DNA of 64,000 bases from Phallusia mammillata (lineage: Eukaryota; Chordata; Ascidiacea; Phlebobranchia; Ascidiidae). The notes beneath the pieces are model-generated. The model did not search any database and was not told where the DNA came from. It saw only the letters and a list, made by a program, of their open reading frames with translations. The DNA lies in NCBI GenBank assembly GCA_003260075.1, contig QLIY01000636.1, forward strand, positions 1-64,000, read 5' to 3'. This document shows positions 32,020 to 43,800 of this stretch, piece after piece. The first letter of the stretch is position 1; each line of letters begins with the position of its first letter. Both the position numbers and the translations under genes were made by a program.

Positions 32020-35000
32020 TTAAACTTTGTTTGGGAAAACATCTGTCAAACACTTATAATTAAAGTTTTTAGCTTCAAGCTCCTTTAGGTCTTTTTCCAA
32101 CAACACATTCCAATTTCTTGCACTAAACTTAAACAACTCCATCTTGTCCTTGTCCAGGAGTTGTCCCAATGCAATGTATGCCTCTTGCATGCATTCTTGT
32201 TGCATTTCAGATTTTTCAGTTAAGCGTTTCTGAATCCCATCATAGCAGTTTCCCAGTTGTTCTTTAAGATTTACATAAGTTTCTATCTCTGGGAATGTTA
32301 AAACAAAGATCTGAAAATCCTCAAGTTGCATCAGCTTAACTAAATGTAGCAATGTGCAACACAGCTGTTCACTTAAACGATCATGGAAGCGAAACTCCTC
32401 GAAATCCTGTGTAGTTTCTGTGACAAGGTTCTGTAAGCTTTGTGTAATACAGGAGCACACATCATTAAACTTTAGACCAAAATTTGCTCTGCTCTGAACA
32501 CAACTCAAAGCTGCAGCTGCTTTAATTCTGACCTTGTAGTTTTTAGATTTGGATACAGCCTCACAAAGAGCATCATACACTAAATCTGTCCATTCTGACT
32601 TTCCAATGGGAAGGTTAACATTATTTAGAAAATTCCCACAAGCCAAACAAGCATTCCAACGTACTTTCATAAGTGAATCTTTGGTTACTCCAGTAGCCAC
32701 AATGTTAACTGCTTTAAGCATCACTTTGGTTAATCGTTCAACTTGGAGGTGTTTGTTGGTACAAAATCTAAGCAGGTTTCCCAACACACGCATTATATTA
32801 AATCGTACTTTATCTTTGTTGTCAATTACTTCCACTGCATTCTCAAACAAATCAAGCAGGGTTTTGTTTCCAATTCTGTCCCGGAATGTTTCATCTGCTT
32901 CTACACTTACAATAATAGCATCTGTTAGATTTCCAAAAGACCAGGCCGCATTGCACTGAACACTTTTTATTGGATCATGCATCAATCGAAGAATACATGA
33001 TGCAACATCTTCCACAAATGCTATGTCTTTTCTCAGGAATGGATACATGATGTGTACAGCCAACGAACGAACTGCTGCAGACCTTACTAAGTAGTTATCA
33101 TCACTTGTATAGCCCAGCAGTACAGTTTGGCAGAAAACTTGTAATTTTCTGGAAAGCATTTCAAACACAGAAGGCCCGATTGTTGAAAGGCAGTCACACA
33201 AATGACTGCGAATAATTGGATCTTCATCACTTTGTGTAATGTTTTGCAAAGGACCAGACAGCAAAAAATCCCATAAAACTACATTATCATTAATGTCTAC
33301 TGAGGAGTGTTCTGAACCTTGACTGTTATGTAACAGACAGGTACCAAGCATCTCTAATAGTTTGCAAGCATGGAGTCTAATATTTACTTTATCAAAATGC
33401 ATACACTTGTAAATGACCTCCTTAAATTTGGCAACGGATGGTTTTGCAAGAACAAAATATGGCTTGCAACAAGCAGTCAAAGTTTGCAATGAGGCAACCC
33501 GGAGTGATAAGGACACAGACTCATTTTCCAGATCAAGCAACTCCAAACAATGGTCAACAAGCCAGGAGCTTGAAAAGTTTTGTTTGGTTGTGGAAAGAGG
33601 TTTTGAAAGTTGCCTTGAAAATGGTGAAGAATCTGTGTTTACATATTTTACATCAGAAATGCCACATGCTACTTCTTCCAATGCAGGGTCATGACTAAAC
33701 AATGCCACAAACACATTTAATGCTGCTATCTGACTGTCTGCATCCGGATTTTTTTGCATAAACAGGCGAACATTTATAATCATTTTTCCAATAATGCCAT
33801 GCTGTAACTTAGAGTATGGTGTATTACCTGCAATTGATGCTAATGCTTTTAATATGTGCACTTGTGTTATCAACGATCTCTCTTTGCCAATTGCTGTCAG
33901 TAACGTTTCATGACATGCATGAATTGCAGATGTAATCAAACCCGAAAACGGAACAAAAGAAGTTGAAACAGATTCCTTGCAAACCAGAGATAAAAACTGC
34001 TTGCTACCTTCAACCATAGCACTTAACACCATCAGTGATGCAACCCTGGCTTTTGGAGCAGGATCATTGACAATGCAAGACAACAACGAAATATCTGATG
34101 TTGAAACAGTACTCTGCAAAAATGAGTTCCAGTATCCAAACATGATGTGTCGACTGGTCTTTCTTATCACAAGATATAAGTTTCCAAATGCAATTTGCCT
34201 AATTTTTAAAGCAAATGAATGCATTTTTGATCGCTGCCCTGCTTCAGTATCAGAAAACTCAGATTCTGAACTTGTGATGAACATAAGTTGCCCACTAGGG
34301 TCCATGACTATTCCTGGAATGAAGCTGCTGTTGACAGATGGTTTGCCATTGACTTGAGCATCATGAACCGAAGGGTCTGTTTCTTGTGTGGATGAACTTC
34401 CTCTGGAGTTTAAACTTCGATTTGCACTTCCACCTCTTTCACTTGACTTTGATCTGTTCTTCTTTTTTCGTTTTCTCCCAGATCTTTGGGGAGTGTTGGA
34501 CTGAACCTTCATGGCTTCCGGGATTGGAAGGGGATGAAGGACGGTTGGCAAATCACCAGCTGCAAAAGGCAATCCAAATACCAGGTGCCTCTTTAAAGAA
34601 GCAAGCAATGGTCCAATATCATTTACATGAAGTCCGGAACTATGCTCTAGAATGTTGTGTAGTCCTTTGTGTGCTGAATACATGAGCTTAAAGAAAGATA
34701 CATCCACAGCTTTGCTGGTTGACTGTAACACAGTGATAAATATCTTTAGACACTGAACCATGTATTCATCAGCTAGTTGCTCTCGACTTTCAGACGATAG
34801 ACATATCCCAGTCAGGCACTGAATGTACATTTTTTTTATTTCCAGCAAATGGGAGTTTTCGTATCCTGATAAACTGGCAATAAACTCATGCTCCTGTAGC
34901 AGCCAATTCACAGTGTCAGGGATAATATAGGCACCATTGCCATAAACCACAGCAGAAATAGCACCCCATATCAAACCAAGCATGTCATTGTGGATTTGAA

Positions 35001-35376
35001 AAGTCATGCTTGCCTTGTAAATAGACAATAAATCCTTCAAGCCATGAAGTATTACATTAACAGACATACTACAGACTATTATCTCTTGCTTTGCAGCGAT
35101 GTTCATTATCAACTGAAGAAAGGGCTGTATATCAGACCCACACAACCTAAATTCCTTTATTTTGTCCAGTAACAACATTACCATGTCTGTACAAGTCCAT
35201 TTGGTCAAGAAAGGTAGCTTCATTCTGTAGTTAACATCGTTGAGTTGATGCACAATACTTAAGACTTTCTTGCCATCACAAACATTTGGGGATGTTCCAG
35301 TTAGTTCTACATACAAATTTTCGAACGTTGTGTTTTGGGTATCCATTGTAACCTTTGGATATTTGATGCTATGCAC
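32020..35376 (-). CDS. HEATR6: HEAT repeat-containing protein 6
   Basis: One uninterrupted frame of 1118 codons (human protein about 1181 residues), made of helical HEAT/ARM-type repeats. The best-conserved blocks against HEATR6 are in the C-terminal half: LVRSAAVRSLAVH, LRKDIAFVEDVA, AAWSFGNLTDAIIV, KVRFNIMRVLGNLLRF, MKVRWNACLACGNF and NYKVRIKAAAALS. A basic Ser-rich low-complexity stretch (RSGRKRKKKNRSKSSERGGS) lies near residues 300-330. Met 11 (35346) is an alternative start. The molecular role of HEATR6 is not established. The absence of introns is unusual here, since every neighbour is heavily split. There is no poly(A) tract or other proof of retroposition. Confidence 0.92.
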   Translation of the reverse strand: MHSIKYPKVTMDTQNTTFENLYVELTGTSPNVCDGKKVLSIVHQLNDVNYRMKLPFLTKWTCTDMVMLLLDKIKEFRLCGSDIQPFLQLIMNIAAKQEIIVCSMSVNVILHGLKDLLSIYKASMTFQIHNDMLGLIWGAISAVVYGNGAYIIPDTVNWLLQEHEFIASLSGYENSHLLEIKKMYIQCLTGICLSSESREQLADEYMVQCLKIFITVLQSTSKAVDVSFFKLMYSAHKGLHNILEHSSGLHVNDIGPLLASLKRHLVFGLPFAAGDLPTVLHPLPIPEAMKVQSNTPQRSGRKRKKKNRSKSSERGGSANRSLNSRGSSSTQETDPSVHDAQVNGKPSVNSSFIPGIVMDPSGQLMFITSSESEFSDTEAGQRSKMHSFALKIRQIAFGNLYLVIRKTSRHIMFGYWNSFLQSTVSTSDISLLSCIVNDPAPKARVASLMVLSAMVEGSKQFLSLVCKESVSTSFVPFSGLITSAIHACHETLLTAIGKERSLITQVHILKALASIAGNTPYSKLQHGIIGKMIINVRLFMQKNPDADSQIAALNVFVALFSHDPALEEVACGISDVKYVNTDSSPFSRQLSKPLSTTKQNFSSSWLVDHCLELLDLENESVSLSLRVASLQTLTACCKPYFVLAKPSVAKFKEVIYKCMHFDKVNIRLHACKLLEMLGTCLLHNSQGSEHSSVDINDNVVLWDFLLSGPLQNITQSDEDPIIRSHLCDCLSTIGPSVFEMLSRKLQVFCQTVLLGYTSDDNYLVRSAAVRSLAVHIMYPFLRKDIAFVEDVASCILRLMHDPIKSVQCNAAWSFGNLTDAIIVSVEADETFRDRIGNKTLLDLFENAVEVIDNKDKVRFNIMRVLGNLLRFCTNKHLQVERLTKVMLKAVNIVATGVTKDSLMKVRWNACLACGNFLNNVNLPIGKSEWTDLVYDALCEAVSKSKNYKVRIKAAAALSCVQSRANFGLKFNDVCSCITQSLQNLVTETTQDFEEFRFHDRLSEQLCCTLLHLVKLMQLEDFQIFVLTFPEIETYVNLKEQLGNCYDGIQKRLTEKSEMQQECMQEAYIALGQLLDKDKMELFKFSARNWNVLLEKDLKELEAKNFNYKCLTDVFPNKV

Positions 35377-36301
35377 AAAATGTCGTTTAAGTCATCCTAT
35401 TATGTTTTACTTAAAAAACGAGTTAAGTTGAAGCTGCAAATTTAAAAGTACAATCGTGATTTAACATGTCTGATATTTTACATTTCAGATTCCAGTGTTT
35501 GACATGCAACTAATTTAACAACGAAAAAATGCACGGTTGCACGCAGCTACTGAGCTTGGACAAGTTGAATCGTCGCCATGTCGCTGAAGCCATGAAGCGT
35601 GCAGCATTTTTTATTGTCACATAGACATAATATGCACGTTTGACGTAAATTTAACAACTTCAATCTTTTCCCAAAACATTTATCGCTTTTTCGCGCTTCT
35701 GCGTTCTATTAATACAAAATATTTGTGTTTCATTATATTTGCACATCCTGCCACACTGCACACTATCCTGGAAAGACTTTTTCAAAAACCTTGATTAATG
35801 GTATGCAGTAGGTAAGACACCAACAATATATATGGTTTAATTGAAAAAAGTACAAAACATAGCGATTTAATAGTGCATGGCACCGCACAAATAAAGCAAT
35901 GTATCAAAATGGCCAAGTGCAAATTAACTGCTACAAACAATAACATCATTAAATACAGTGTACTACAGAATGTGTGTTGGATTGTAGTACAACACGATTA
36001 CAAAAACCTGTTGAGCACCTAATATTCAGAAACAACAGTAAAACAGTTGAATGCAAAAACACTTTTTCTTTTTAAAAGCAAACAAGACTTTCTTTGTATA
36101 TGCCGAAACAAATGCTATAAAACAAGCAATGTAAAAAACAAGGACACCTGCTTTAACACTGCCACATGGCAAAAAAAGAAATTTTGTGTTGTGCAATAAA
36201 AAAATACAGTATGTCTTAATATAGTTCAAATCTAATGCTTACATTAGTTCAGTGCTGGTTGTATTCAACAAAAACGATTTTTGTTTGTCATTAAATATGG
36301 A
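35377..36301. other. Intergenic region HEATR6-GXYLT-like
   Basis: No supported gene. It holds the HEATR6 promoter (minus strand) and the 3' UTR of the glycosyltransferase gene. Two short hydrophobic frames in it show no coding support. Confidence 0.4.
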
Positions 36302-38366
36302 TTAAGAAGTTTGCAAATATAAGTCAGTTAGTGTATGATTTCTGAAATCTGCATTTAAAATGTGATTTTTCAATTTCAAATTCCACTTATCAAAACTGGA
36401 AAAGATTAAAAATGATTTTAACATTGAGCGTGCACTTTGTTGCTTGTTAGCATTAAAATTCCATCTGTAACTAAGTTGCTTAACAGTTTGGGGATTATAG
36501 TAAGCCATTAGGTTTAGAATGTCTTGTTCTGTGACCATTAGTTTTGAGGAAAAAGTCTTAACATGAGAAAGAATCATTCTTGGGCTCCAGGTCATCAGTT
36601 CTGTTTCAGCATCCTCAAGATTATAACCATTCATTTTTACAGGGACGTGGAAAACAGCTGTTCTAAGCTTGTAAAGGTCCAGCAGGATTACAGATGAACT
36701 ATATACTTTGTCGATTGTTAGAGCTTCTCTTGAAACAGGACACATGGAGTTTATATCAAATGGGGCCAAAGATAAGACATTGTCTGTGTTGTAATCTTCC
36801 ATATTGGACCAAAGAAGGTCAACAGATTGTAAAAACACTCCACCAGGCCGGATAAACATAACATGATCTATTTCTTTTAAAATATGTGGCACAAAAAGTA
36901 GAGGAGATCGGTAAGGCTCATCGTTTTCATCTTCATATTCACCAGACACAGTTTCAGGATATACAGTGGGATAAAAGTTGAAGGACACTCTGTGTCGAAT
37001 ATAGTTAGGCCAATTGTCCAATCTAGCAATAAAATACTGGTACAAGTGGTCTGTGGTGAATATATGGAAGTGAATCACTTTCTTTGTGTGCATAACAGTG
37101 GACTTCATTGTGACCACAGCATCTTTCACAATGCTGGGTTCCAAGTGTTCCTGAAAAATAGTGATTTGCACATTTAACTGAAAATATATAAGTTTGCCAA
37201 ACGCTTAACCAAACTTGTAAACAGTCAACTAAGAATGGAAAGTATTTTCCTAGTAACGAAATCTGACAATGAATATCTTGGAATATATATATTTTGCCTG
37301 ATGACATCTTCAGTTCCTTATTCAAATAGAATTAATGTAAACATCAGTGCGCTATTTCTATGTAAGCTTTGCAGTTTTAAAAACAGACATAAAGAATTAA
37401 TGTTAAAAAATGCTCACACCCATACCATTAAAACTAAAACTCTTTAAGCCAGGGGCGGGCAACATACGGCCCGCGTGCCGGATCCGGCCCGCGACGGGAT
37501 TTTGAGCGGCCCGCAGACAGTTTNAGTGTAAGTTATTAATGTGGAATGTATAGGTTTCTCTTTTGCCGAGTAATGCCCCATTACTTTTAATCAAAAAAAC
37601 AAAAATAGCTATTGTTTGCGATAATCGTATGATGTTATCTTGTCTATGATGTCACAAACTTTGCTTGGATGCATTAGAATTGCGTGAAATTGACCCTCAG
37701 TGTTGTTGTAGCAATTAAATTGGGTTTAAACTGTTAACATAAGCATTCGTTGGTGCTGGGTAAATCTAATTGCACGCAAATGCTCAAGAGTCAAGAACTT
37801 TAAAAAATAACGATATAATGGGGGGCGATATTGAGTCAGTGCCCTAGCAAGGGGGCGATTTCGCTAAAATGGTTGAAGACCACTGGTTTAGGTGGTCAAA
37901 AATCCGTTTCAAATCACTGGATAAATACGCGATTAATGTATCGATTCGGGAATCCGGCCCGCCAAGTACTTTATTTTCCCATATCAGGCCCGCCGACTGG
38001 AGAAGTTGCCCGCCCCTGCTTTAAGCCATATATATTTCAAGCTAATATATATATTACCTTTGGTGATTTTCTTTCTATCTGTTTACTTGAAGCAGTAATA
38101 ACAATGTTAATTTCTCTTAGCTGGAATTTTCTTGCTTCAGCCTCGGACATGAATGTTATTTTTGACTTGTAGTCATTCTCGAAATGTACCATTGACGCAG
38201 GAAAGTGGTCAAAACCGGTTCCCCGGAATATGCTGTTCCACAAATAACAAAATATTGCGACAGTGGTTCCAAGTAGAAGAAACCATCGCTTGATCATTGG
38301 AAGTGAAATCAAGTTTATTCTCTCCAATTCCTCTACTTCAGTGCGAAATTGTCGCCAATTATCCAT
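36302..38366 (-). CDS. GXYLT-like type II Golgi glycosyltransferase, DxD motif lost
   Basis: Two exons, 38058-38366 and 36302-37150, joined in phase 0 (AAG|GTAATA, TTTCAG|GAA), giving 385 residues. Layout: cytosolic N-terminus, one signal-anchor helix (WFLLLGTTVAIFCYLW, about residues 33-50), a stem, then a GT8-family domain. Similarity to glucoside xylosyltransferases (Notch O-glucose extension) is seen in INIVITA, HFHIFTTDHLY, RLDNWPNYI, FVPHILKEIDHVMFI, SVDLLW, TEQDILNLM and YRWNFN. The metal-binding D-T-D that follows the YV strand in GXYLT1/2 is replaced by Arg-Pro-Gly (FIRPGGVFL), so activity is doubtful. The 907-bp intron carries a 569-bp hAT-type element. It lies head to head with DNPH1. 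Confidence 0.8.
37450..38018. mobile_element. Non-autonomous hAT-type element, 569 bp
   Basis: Starts CAGGGGCGGGCAAC and ends with the inverse GTTGCCCGCCCCTG, flanked by the perfect 8-bp repeat CTTTAAGC (37442-37449, 38019-38026). Subterminal blocks of GGCCCGC occur at both ends. An N lies at 37524. No transposase frame. It is inserted in the intron of the GXYLT-like gene. Confidence 0.9.
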
Positions 38367-38957
38367 GTTCACCAGGTTACTGATGTACAGCAATTATATA
38401 TGGAATTAAATTTAAAGTCGCGCCATTAGGCTTTGTCACATTTACCCTATCAAATACTAAATAGGTAAAGACAAGAACTACTAGTAAGTATCACTAAAAA
38501 TTACAGCATTTAAAAACAAGTTTTTGCTGATAGAGCAATAAAGGTAAAGAAAGTCAAGTGCAGCTTAATTGTGTTACGCTTCACTGCACTCTCCTCAAGT
38601 TAAAAAATACTTTTAAACCAAAAAAATGAGAAAGAAACGAACTTAACGACCTAATGTCTTTCATTGCCTTAATTTGTCTTGAAAATATTTTAACATTTTC
38701 TTTTGTTCGCTTTTTGCTCTTTGTTGTTGTTTATGTTTCGATTTTGGGAAAGTACCATTATCACAGTTATACGCACGTGGATGCAAAATTATAAAAACGA
38801 ATTAGAAATTTATCTTTGCAGGGTTCTGCATTCAATGTGCGGCTTGTAATGACGTTTGTGCATTAGCTTGTGAACCCCGTGTTTTGTAACGAGTTGCAGA
38901 AATTTGTTTGATGTAATTATTGAATACGTTTACAGTTTCAGTATTTATAGCCAAACT
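38367..38957. promoter_or_regulatory. Divergent promoter interval, GXYLT-like (-) / DNPH1 (+)
   Basis: 591 bp between two opposed start codons with no coding frame and no repeat. CACGTG-type sequence occurs at about 38776 (GCACGTGG). Vertebrate DNPH1 was described as a c-Myc target, which makes an E-box here notable, but this is inference only. Confidence 0.45.
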
Positions 38958-38993
38958 ATGTCAAAACTGTCCATATATTTCTGTGGTAGCATT

Positions 38994-39053
<60 letters not shown>

Positions 39054-39633
39054 GGACGCAATGACGCAGCAATCTATCACGAGATAATCACGCACCTAAA
39101 ATCCTTTGGCAAGGTTTTCACAGAACATGTTGGAAGCGACAAATTCAATGAAGAAGGAATTCAGATAGGTCCAAAATTAAAAATATGTAATATAGATGTG
39201 TTTTAAACTCTTATATTTCCAGATGATGCCAAGTTGACCGATAAACAAATTCATGACCGTGACATGAGCTGGCTACAAAGTTCTGATGGTAAAATGTTGG
39301 TTGCTTTTTGTATAATAGGATATTTAAAGTTTTCTCTGTTTAGTTGTTGTTGCTGAAGTAACAACCCCCTCTCTTGGTGTCGGATATGAATTAGGAAGGG
39401 CTATCGAGATGAAGAAAAAAGTTATCTGCCTGTTTCGTCCCTCCAGTGGCAAGCGTAAGTAACATGTAATAATCGTGTTCAAATTAAAAGTATAAACATG
39501 TCTCTTACTCATTTCCTTAGGCTTGTCGGCAATGATTGAGGGTGCAAAGTGTGAAAACCTGTTTCAAGTCCATCACTATACTGAGGTCAAGAATGCTTGC
39601 CAGTTGCTGACAGGAATTTTGGGAAATAAGTAA
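38958..39633 (+). CDS. DNPH1: 2'-deoxynucleoside 5'-phosphate N-hydrolase 1 (Rcl)
   Basis: Cleaves the glycosidic bond of deoxynucleoside monophosphates, including abnormal ones, to clean nucleotide pools. Exons 38958-39168, 39223-39288, 39344-39454, 39521-39633 join in phase. Motifs: IYFCGSIRGG...RNDAAIY (phosphate/substrate loop), EHVG, HDRDMSWLQSSDVVVAEV (catalytic Asp region), PSLGVGYELGRA (catalytic Glu), ICLFRPSSGKRLSAMI. The usual IRGGR loop is interrupted by a 58-base G run that adds 18 in-frame Gly codons, which would distort the active site. I take this as a sequencing or assembly fault. Without it the protein is about 166 residues, normal for the family. Confidence 0.94.
38995..39052. 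repeat. 58-base G homopolymer inside DNPH1 exon 1
   Basis: Longest of 24 G/C runs in the window. It sits where the gene needs only the codons of Arg-Gly-Gly, and the excess is 54 bases (18 codons), so the frame happens to survive. Unlike the others it has no flanking duplication. Confidence 0.9.
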
Positions 39634-40856
39634 ATTGGCCCTTATATGTTCTCCCACGCCGATGCAAACCACAAGTTTGCTACTGTTGCAGTTGTTTGTG
39701 GCATATTGTATTTTAACACATTGGTTTAAGCCAGGGGTTGCCAACCTTGAGTTGCTTTTGCAAGATGCACCTTTCAAACTAAATCATTTGTGAATTCCTG
39801 ATATACAGATTTTGGTGGTAGTCTTAAGGAGACTATATATTGCACTAGGGTTTTGACAGTCACTTGATTGTGATTGTTTGAATTAATTCCAGCAATATTC
39901 CTTTTATAGCCCTACAATGTACTATATTTACTGCGTGCAACATACTTATATACTTGGGACCCCAATTTGATAAATAAAATGAAAATCAAGACAACTTTTA
40001 CAGTACCACTGTCTAAACATAAACAAACTTAACTGGTTTAGCAAACACTGCTACTGTTATAGTATAATGTTGCAGTTTCATTTATTTTTACCTTGTTCGG
40101 CTTCACATAAACGGTTCTTCTTGGAACAAACTGTTTAATTCTTATTGATATATATTCAATTAGCTGAGGAAAAGAACAAAATTTAAAAGAAGTTAATAAT
40201 AGAAAGTTTGCATGTCACTCATAAAACTAATAGGTTTCATGTTAAGAATACCATTTAGCATGTGTACGCAAGCAACACTTGATAAACGTTTGTTAAAAGT
40301 GCATATTTTCACACATACAAAACATAATTTGCATGAAAATTATATCAATAACACAAGGATCATTATAAAGGAACATAATATCACTTTGACATGCTGTTCA
40401 TTAAAAATACATAATATCAGAGTACTGTTTTGAAATGCCACAGACAGTGCACACTGTTTCGACCTACAAAGGTCTCATCAGTGCAGCGGGTGATGAGAGA
40501 TTGACCAGTGTAGCCGCAGCACTAAAAAGGCTAAAAAACCATGCCTCACCTATTCTGTTTGCTGCCACAACTGTACATAAACCACAGAGACAGATGGCTC
40601 ACAACGGCTAAGCAACTGCTTGAAAACGAAAGGCCGATCTCTCATCACCAACTGCACTGATAAGACCTTACAGGTCGAAATTGAACGTGCTGTAGTGATA
40701 TGCAAAACATACTTATGGCAATTATGTAAACAATTAAACTACAAGGGGGGGGGGAACCTTGCAGTTTGAAATTGAACGTGCTGTAGCGATATGCAAAACA
40801 TACTTATGGCAATTATGTAAACAATTAAACTACAACTAATCTTGCAATGTAGATAG
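39634..40856. other. Convergent intergenic region DNPH1-DCAF11 with repeats
   Basis: No gene supported. It holds a one-ended hAT-like terminus (CAGGGGTTGCCAACC at about 39733), a TIR element at 40441-40690 and a G-run duplication (40668-40744 versus 40755-40837, run 40745-40754). Confidence 0.5.
40441..40690. mobile_element. MITE-like element with CAGACAGTGCACACTGTTT termini
   Basis: Starts CAGACAGTGCACACTGTTTC followed by GACCTACAAAGGTCTCATCAG. The other end carries the inverse CTGATAAGACCTTACAGGTC. A second, better preserved copy is at 56811-57099. Degenerate end fragments lie near 13325 and 15700, where they border CAD duplications. Confidence 0.7.
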
Positions 40857-43800
40857 TCATTGTTCTGCCTTCCATTCCCATTCAGCAATTGTACCGTCCC
40901 ACTGTAAACATAATAAGTTCTTGAGTTTAACTATCTATAACATTTATGTGGTTCTTCACAACACCCAACAACCCATTACCAAAGAGCCACATACTTCACA
41001 AATAAATAATAAAACAGCGTAGGCTTGTACATAGTGAGTAAACGTTGTTGTTGAAAGTTAAACTATAGCTATTATTATCATAGGTGCGAGGTAACCTTGT
41101 CCAAATGAACAGAAATGTTGACTTAGGGGGGGGGGTGGGCTTGTACATAGTGAGTAAACGTTGTTGTTGAAAGGTAAACTATAACTATTATTGTCATAGG
41201 TGCGAGGTAACCTTGTCCAAATGAACAGAAATGTTGACTTATTACACAATAACATTCATATCCACAAAAAAGTTTATTTTAGGTTCAGAGTTTTATTTTA
41301 ATTGTACATACCGAGCTTGACATCATTTGGTGTTCGTATGGATGCCAATGAACATCTCGGACACAGTGCTTATGCATTTTATGTTTTGTTTCAACTTTTC
41401 CAGTCAGAAGGTCATACACTGTAAATAAAATAGATTTTGAGATAAAAAATCTGAAAATATTTGCAGAAAATCTGTAAATATATAGTTTTAACTTGCTGGG
41501 TAACAGTAAGTTTTCAGTTAAGTGTAAACCACAGGGAAAATACACCCATAAACCACTGCTTACCGAAAACTCGTCCAGATGAACATCCGGAATAAATGTA
41601 TCGATTTCCGGTTGTGTGAACTGGGGAGAACCTTGCGCGAATCAGTGTGTTCATAACTTTGTGACCAGTATATGTCTGTACAGATGTGTCACCATCCACT
41701 GCTCGTTTGTGTTTGCGCACTACAAAAAATCATTTAGAGCCTACCACAAGTTGTGTTTATTAACATAAAAAACTGCTATCTAATAGCTAACAAACAATGT
41801 CCTTTTGTTGTAAAGTATAAAACAAAACCTATTCACATTTTATGCAAATTGTGCGCTTACATTTGTAGAGTGTTTGAGGAAATAATTGATTGTATGATAT
41901 AATTTTGAGGATAGCCTTTATTGATTATCAGTTATCACTAAGCACTGCTGTAGCAAGACAATTAAACAGGTTGATGTGATACAAGGGGGGGGGGGGGATA
42001 ATAGCTGACAAACAATGTCCTTTTGTTGTAAAGGATAAAACAAAACCTTTGTGCGCTTACATCTGTAGAGTGTTTGAGGATAGCCTTTATTCATTATCAC
42101 CAAGCACTGCTGTAGCAAGACAATTAAACAGGTTGATGTGATACAAGGGAAAAAACTTACATGCTCTAGGCACATTTTGCCACCTGTAATCCCATGACTG
42201 ATTTGAGACTATCCTTCTTACACTGTCGACAGCAGATTCTGATGAAAAATTTCTCATATCCCATAGTTTAATGCTTTGGTCCTTACTATTTGACAATAAG
42301 TACCGTGCATCACCCTAAACACAATTGCTTATTATTCTAAAAGTTGTAATAATGTCTTAAACATAGTCCGCACTTTGGAATCAATGAATGTGATTCCATC
42401 TCGGTGACCAGCAAAAATTCCAGCTGGTGTTGCATTGTTTTCAGAGAATGTTCGCCGATCCCAAACTTTAACCAAACCATCATCGCCACCAGAAAATAAT
42501 ATTTGCGAAGATTTATCGGCAAAACAGACTGCATTTATATCGTCTTCATGGGCATCAATCTGTTAAAACATAACAGTAGTACAATTTGAATACTTTATGC
42601 AAACAATAATATGCAGATAAATGAAGTATGGCTGCAATTATTATGGCAAAAAAAAGGCAAACCTTATGCATCTCCAGAAGGGCTATAAAGTCACCTAATT
42701 GATGGTTAATACCACTGTAGCCTATGTGATAACAAATTAAAGCAAAGTCGAATGTACCAACAAGAACTGGGGGGGGGGGTAATTATTATGGCAAAAAAAG
42801 GCAAACCTTATGCATCTCCTGAAGGGCTTTAAAGTCACCTAATTGATGGTTAATACCACTGTAGTCTATGTGATAACAAATTAAAGCAAAGTCGAATGTA
42901 CCAACAAGAACTGATTAAACTAAACTGTCATAAAATGAATAAATAGCTGATTGGATTTACATGTAATGTTCTTTCCGATCGGTCAAGATTGTAGACATAG
43001 AGGTAGCCATCATTTGCCCTGCAAACACAAAAAACAATACAAGATAATGTCTTACAGTCTGAACAAAGCAACATAATTTTGGGAGATATACTTGCCCACA
43101 TATAATCTCTTCGCTGTCACTTGAAAACTTGAGAGAAAATACTGCAAAGCTGTGGTGGTTGGGCCTTAAAACATGGTAAAGTAAGTTTCAGTTTTTACGC
43201 ACAATAAATGTAATTTTCCCCACTTCGTAAAACTAATTAAATTGTGTCTATACTATGTTATACCTTAAGTCGAGTGCAATATGTTGAGCAATTCTTGGAT
43301 CATCTCCATCATGAACAGTACAGAGATGAGGGGGGGGGGTCGCACAATAAATTTAATTTTCCCCACTTCGTAAAACTAATTAAATTGTGTCTATACCTTA
43401 AGTCGAGTGCAAGGTGTTGAGCAATTCTTGGATCATCTCCATCATGAACAGTACAGAGATGAACTAAATAGTAAATTGTTTTTCAAGTTGATAAAAATGG
43501 TACACAGTTTATACACTTAAACCTCTACACTGCTATATATCAATATATTGCAGATGTAATGTATACACATATAACCAGTGGTGGGATTACAATTTCTAGT
43601 CAGCCGGTTCTGTCATGAAGTCCTATTTTTCAGCCGGTTCTGTTACAAAAAGTCTATTGACAGTAACCAGTGGGGGGGGGGATTTTGTATTAGTAAAAAT
43701 TGAGCATAAATCTTAAGAGCAAAAATCTTGTTCTACAGAACTAAAAAAACCTGAGAAACACATTTTGCATATATTGTGGTTTCCACTCACTATAGCTTGA

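Noticed and set aside
39000..39050. Genuine poly-glycine domain in DNPH1
   Set aside because: Falls inside a conserved substrate loop and shares its base composition with the artefactual G runs elsewhere. Reported as a probable fault instead.
43577..43671. Complete hAT-like element starting CAGTGGTGGGATTAC
   Set aside because: Right end is lost in a G-run seam and no target duplication can be shown.
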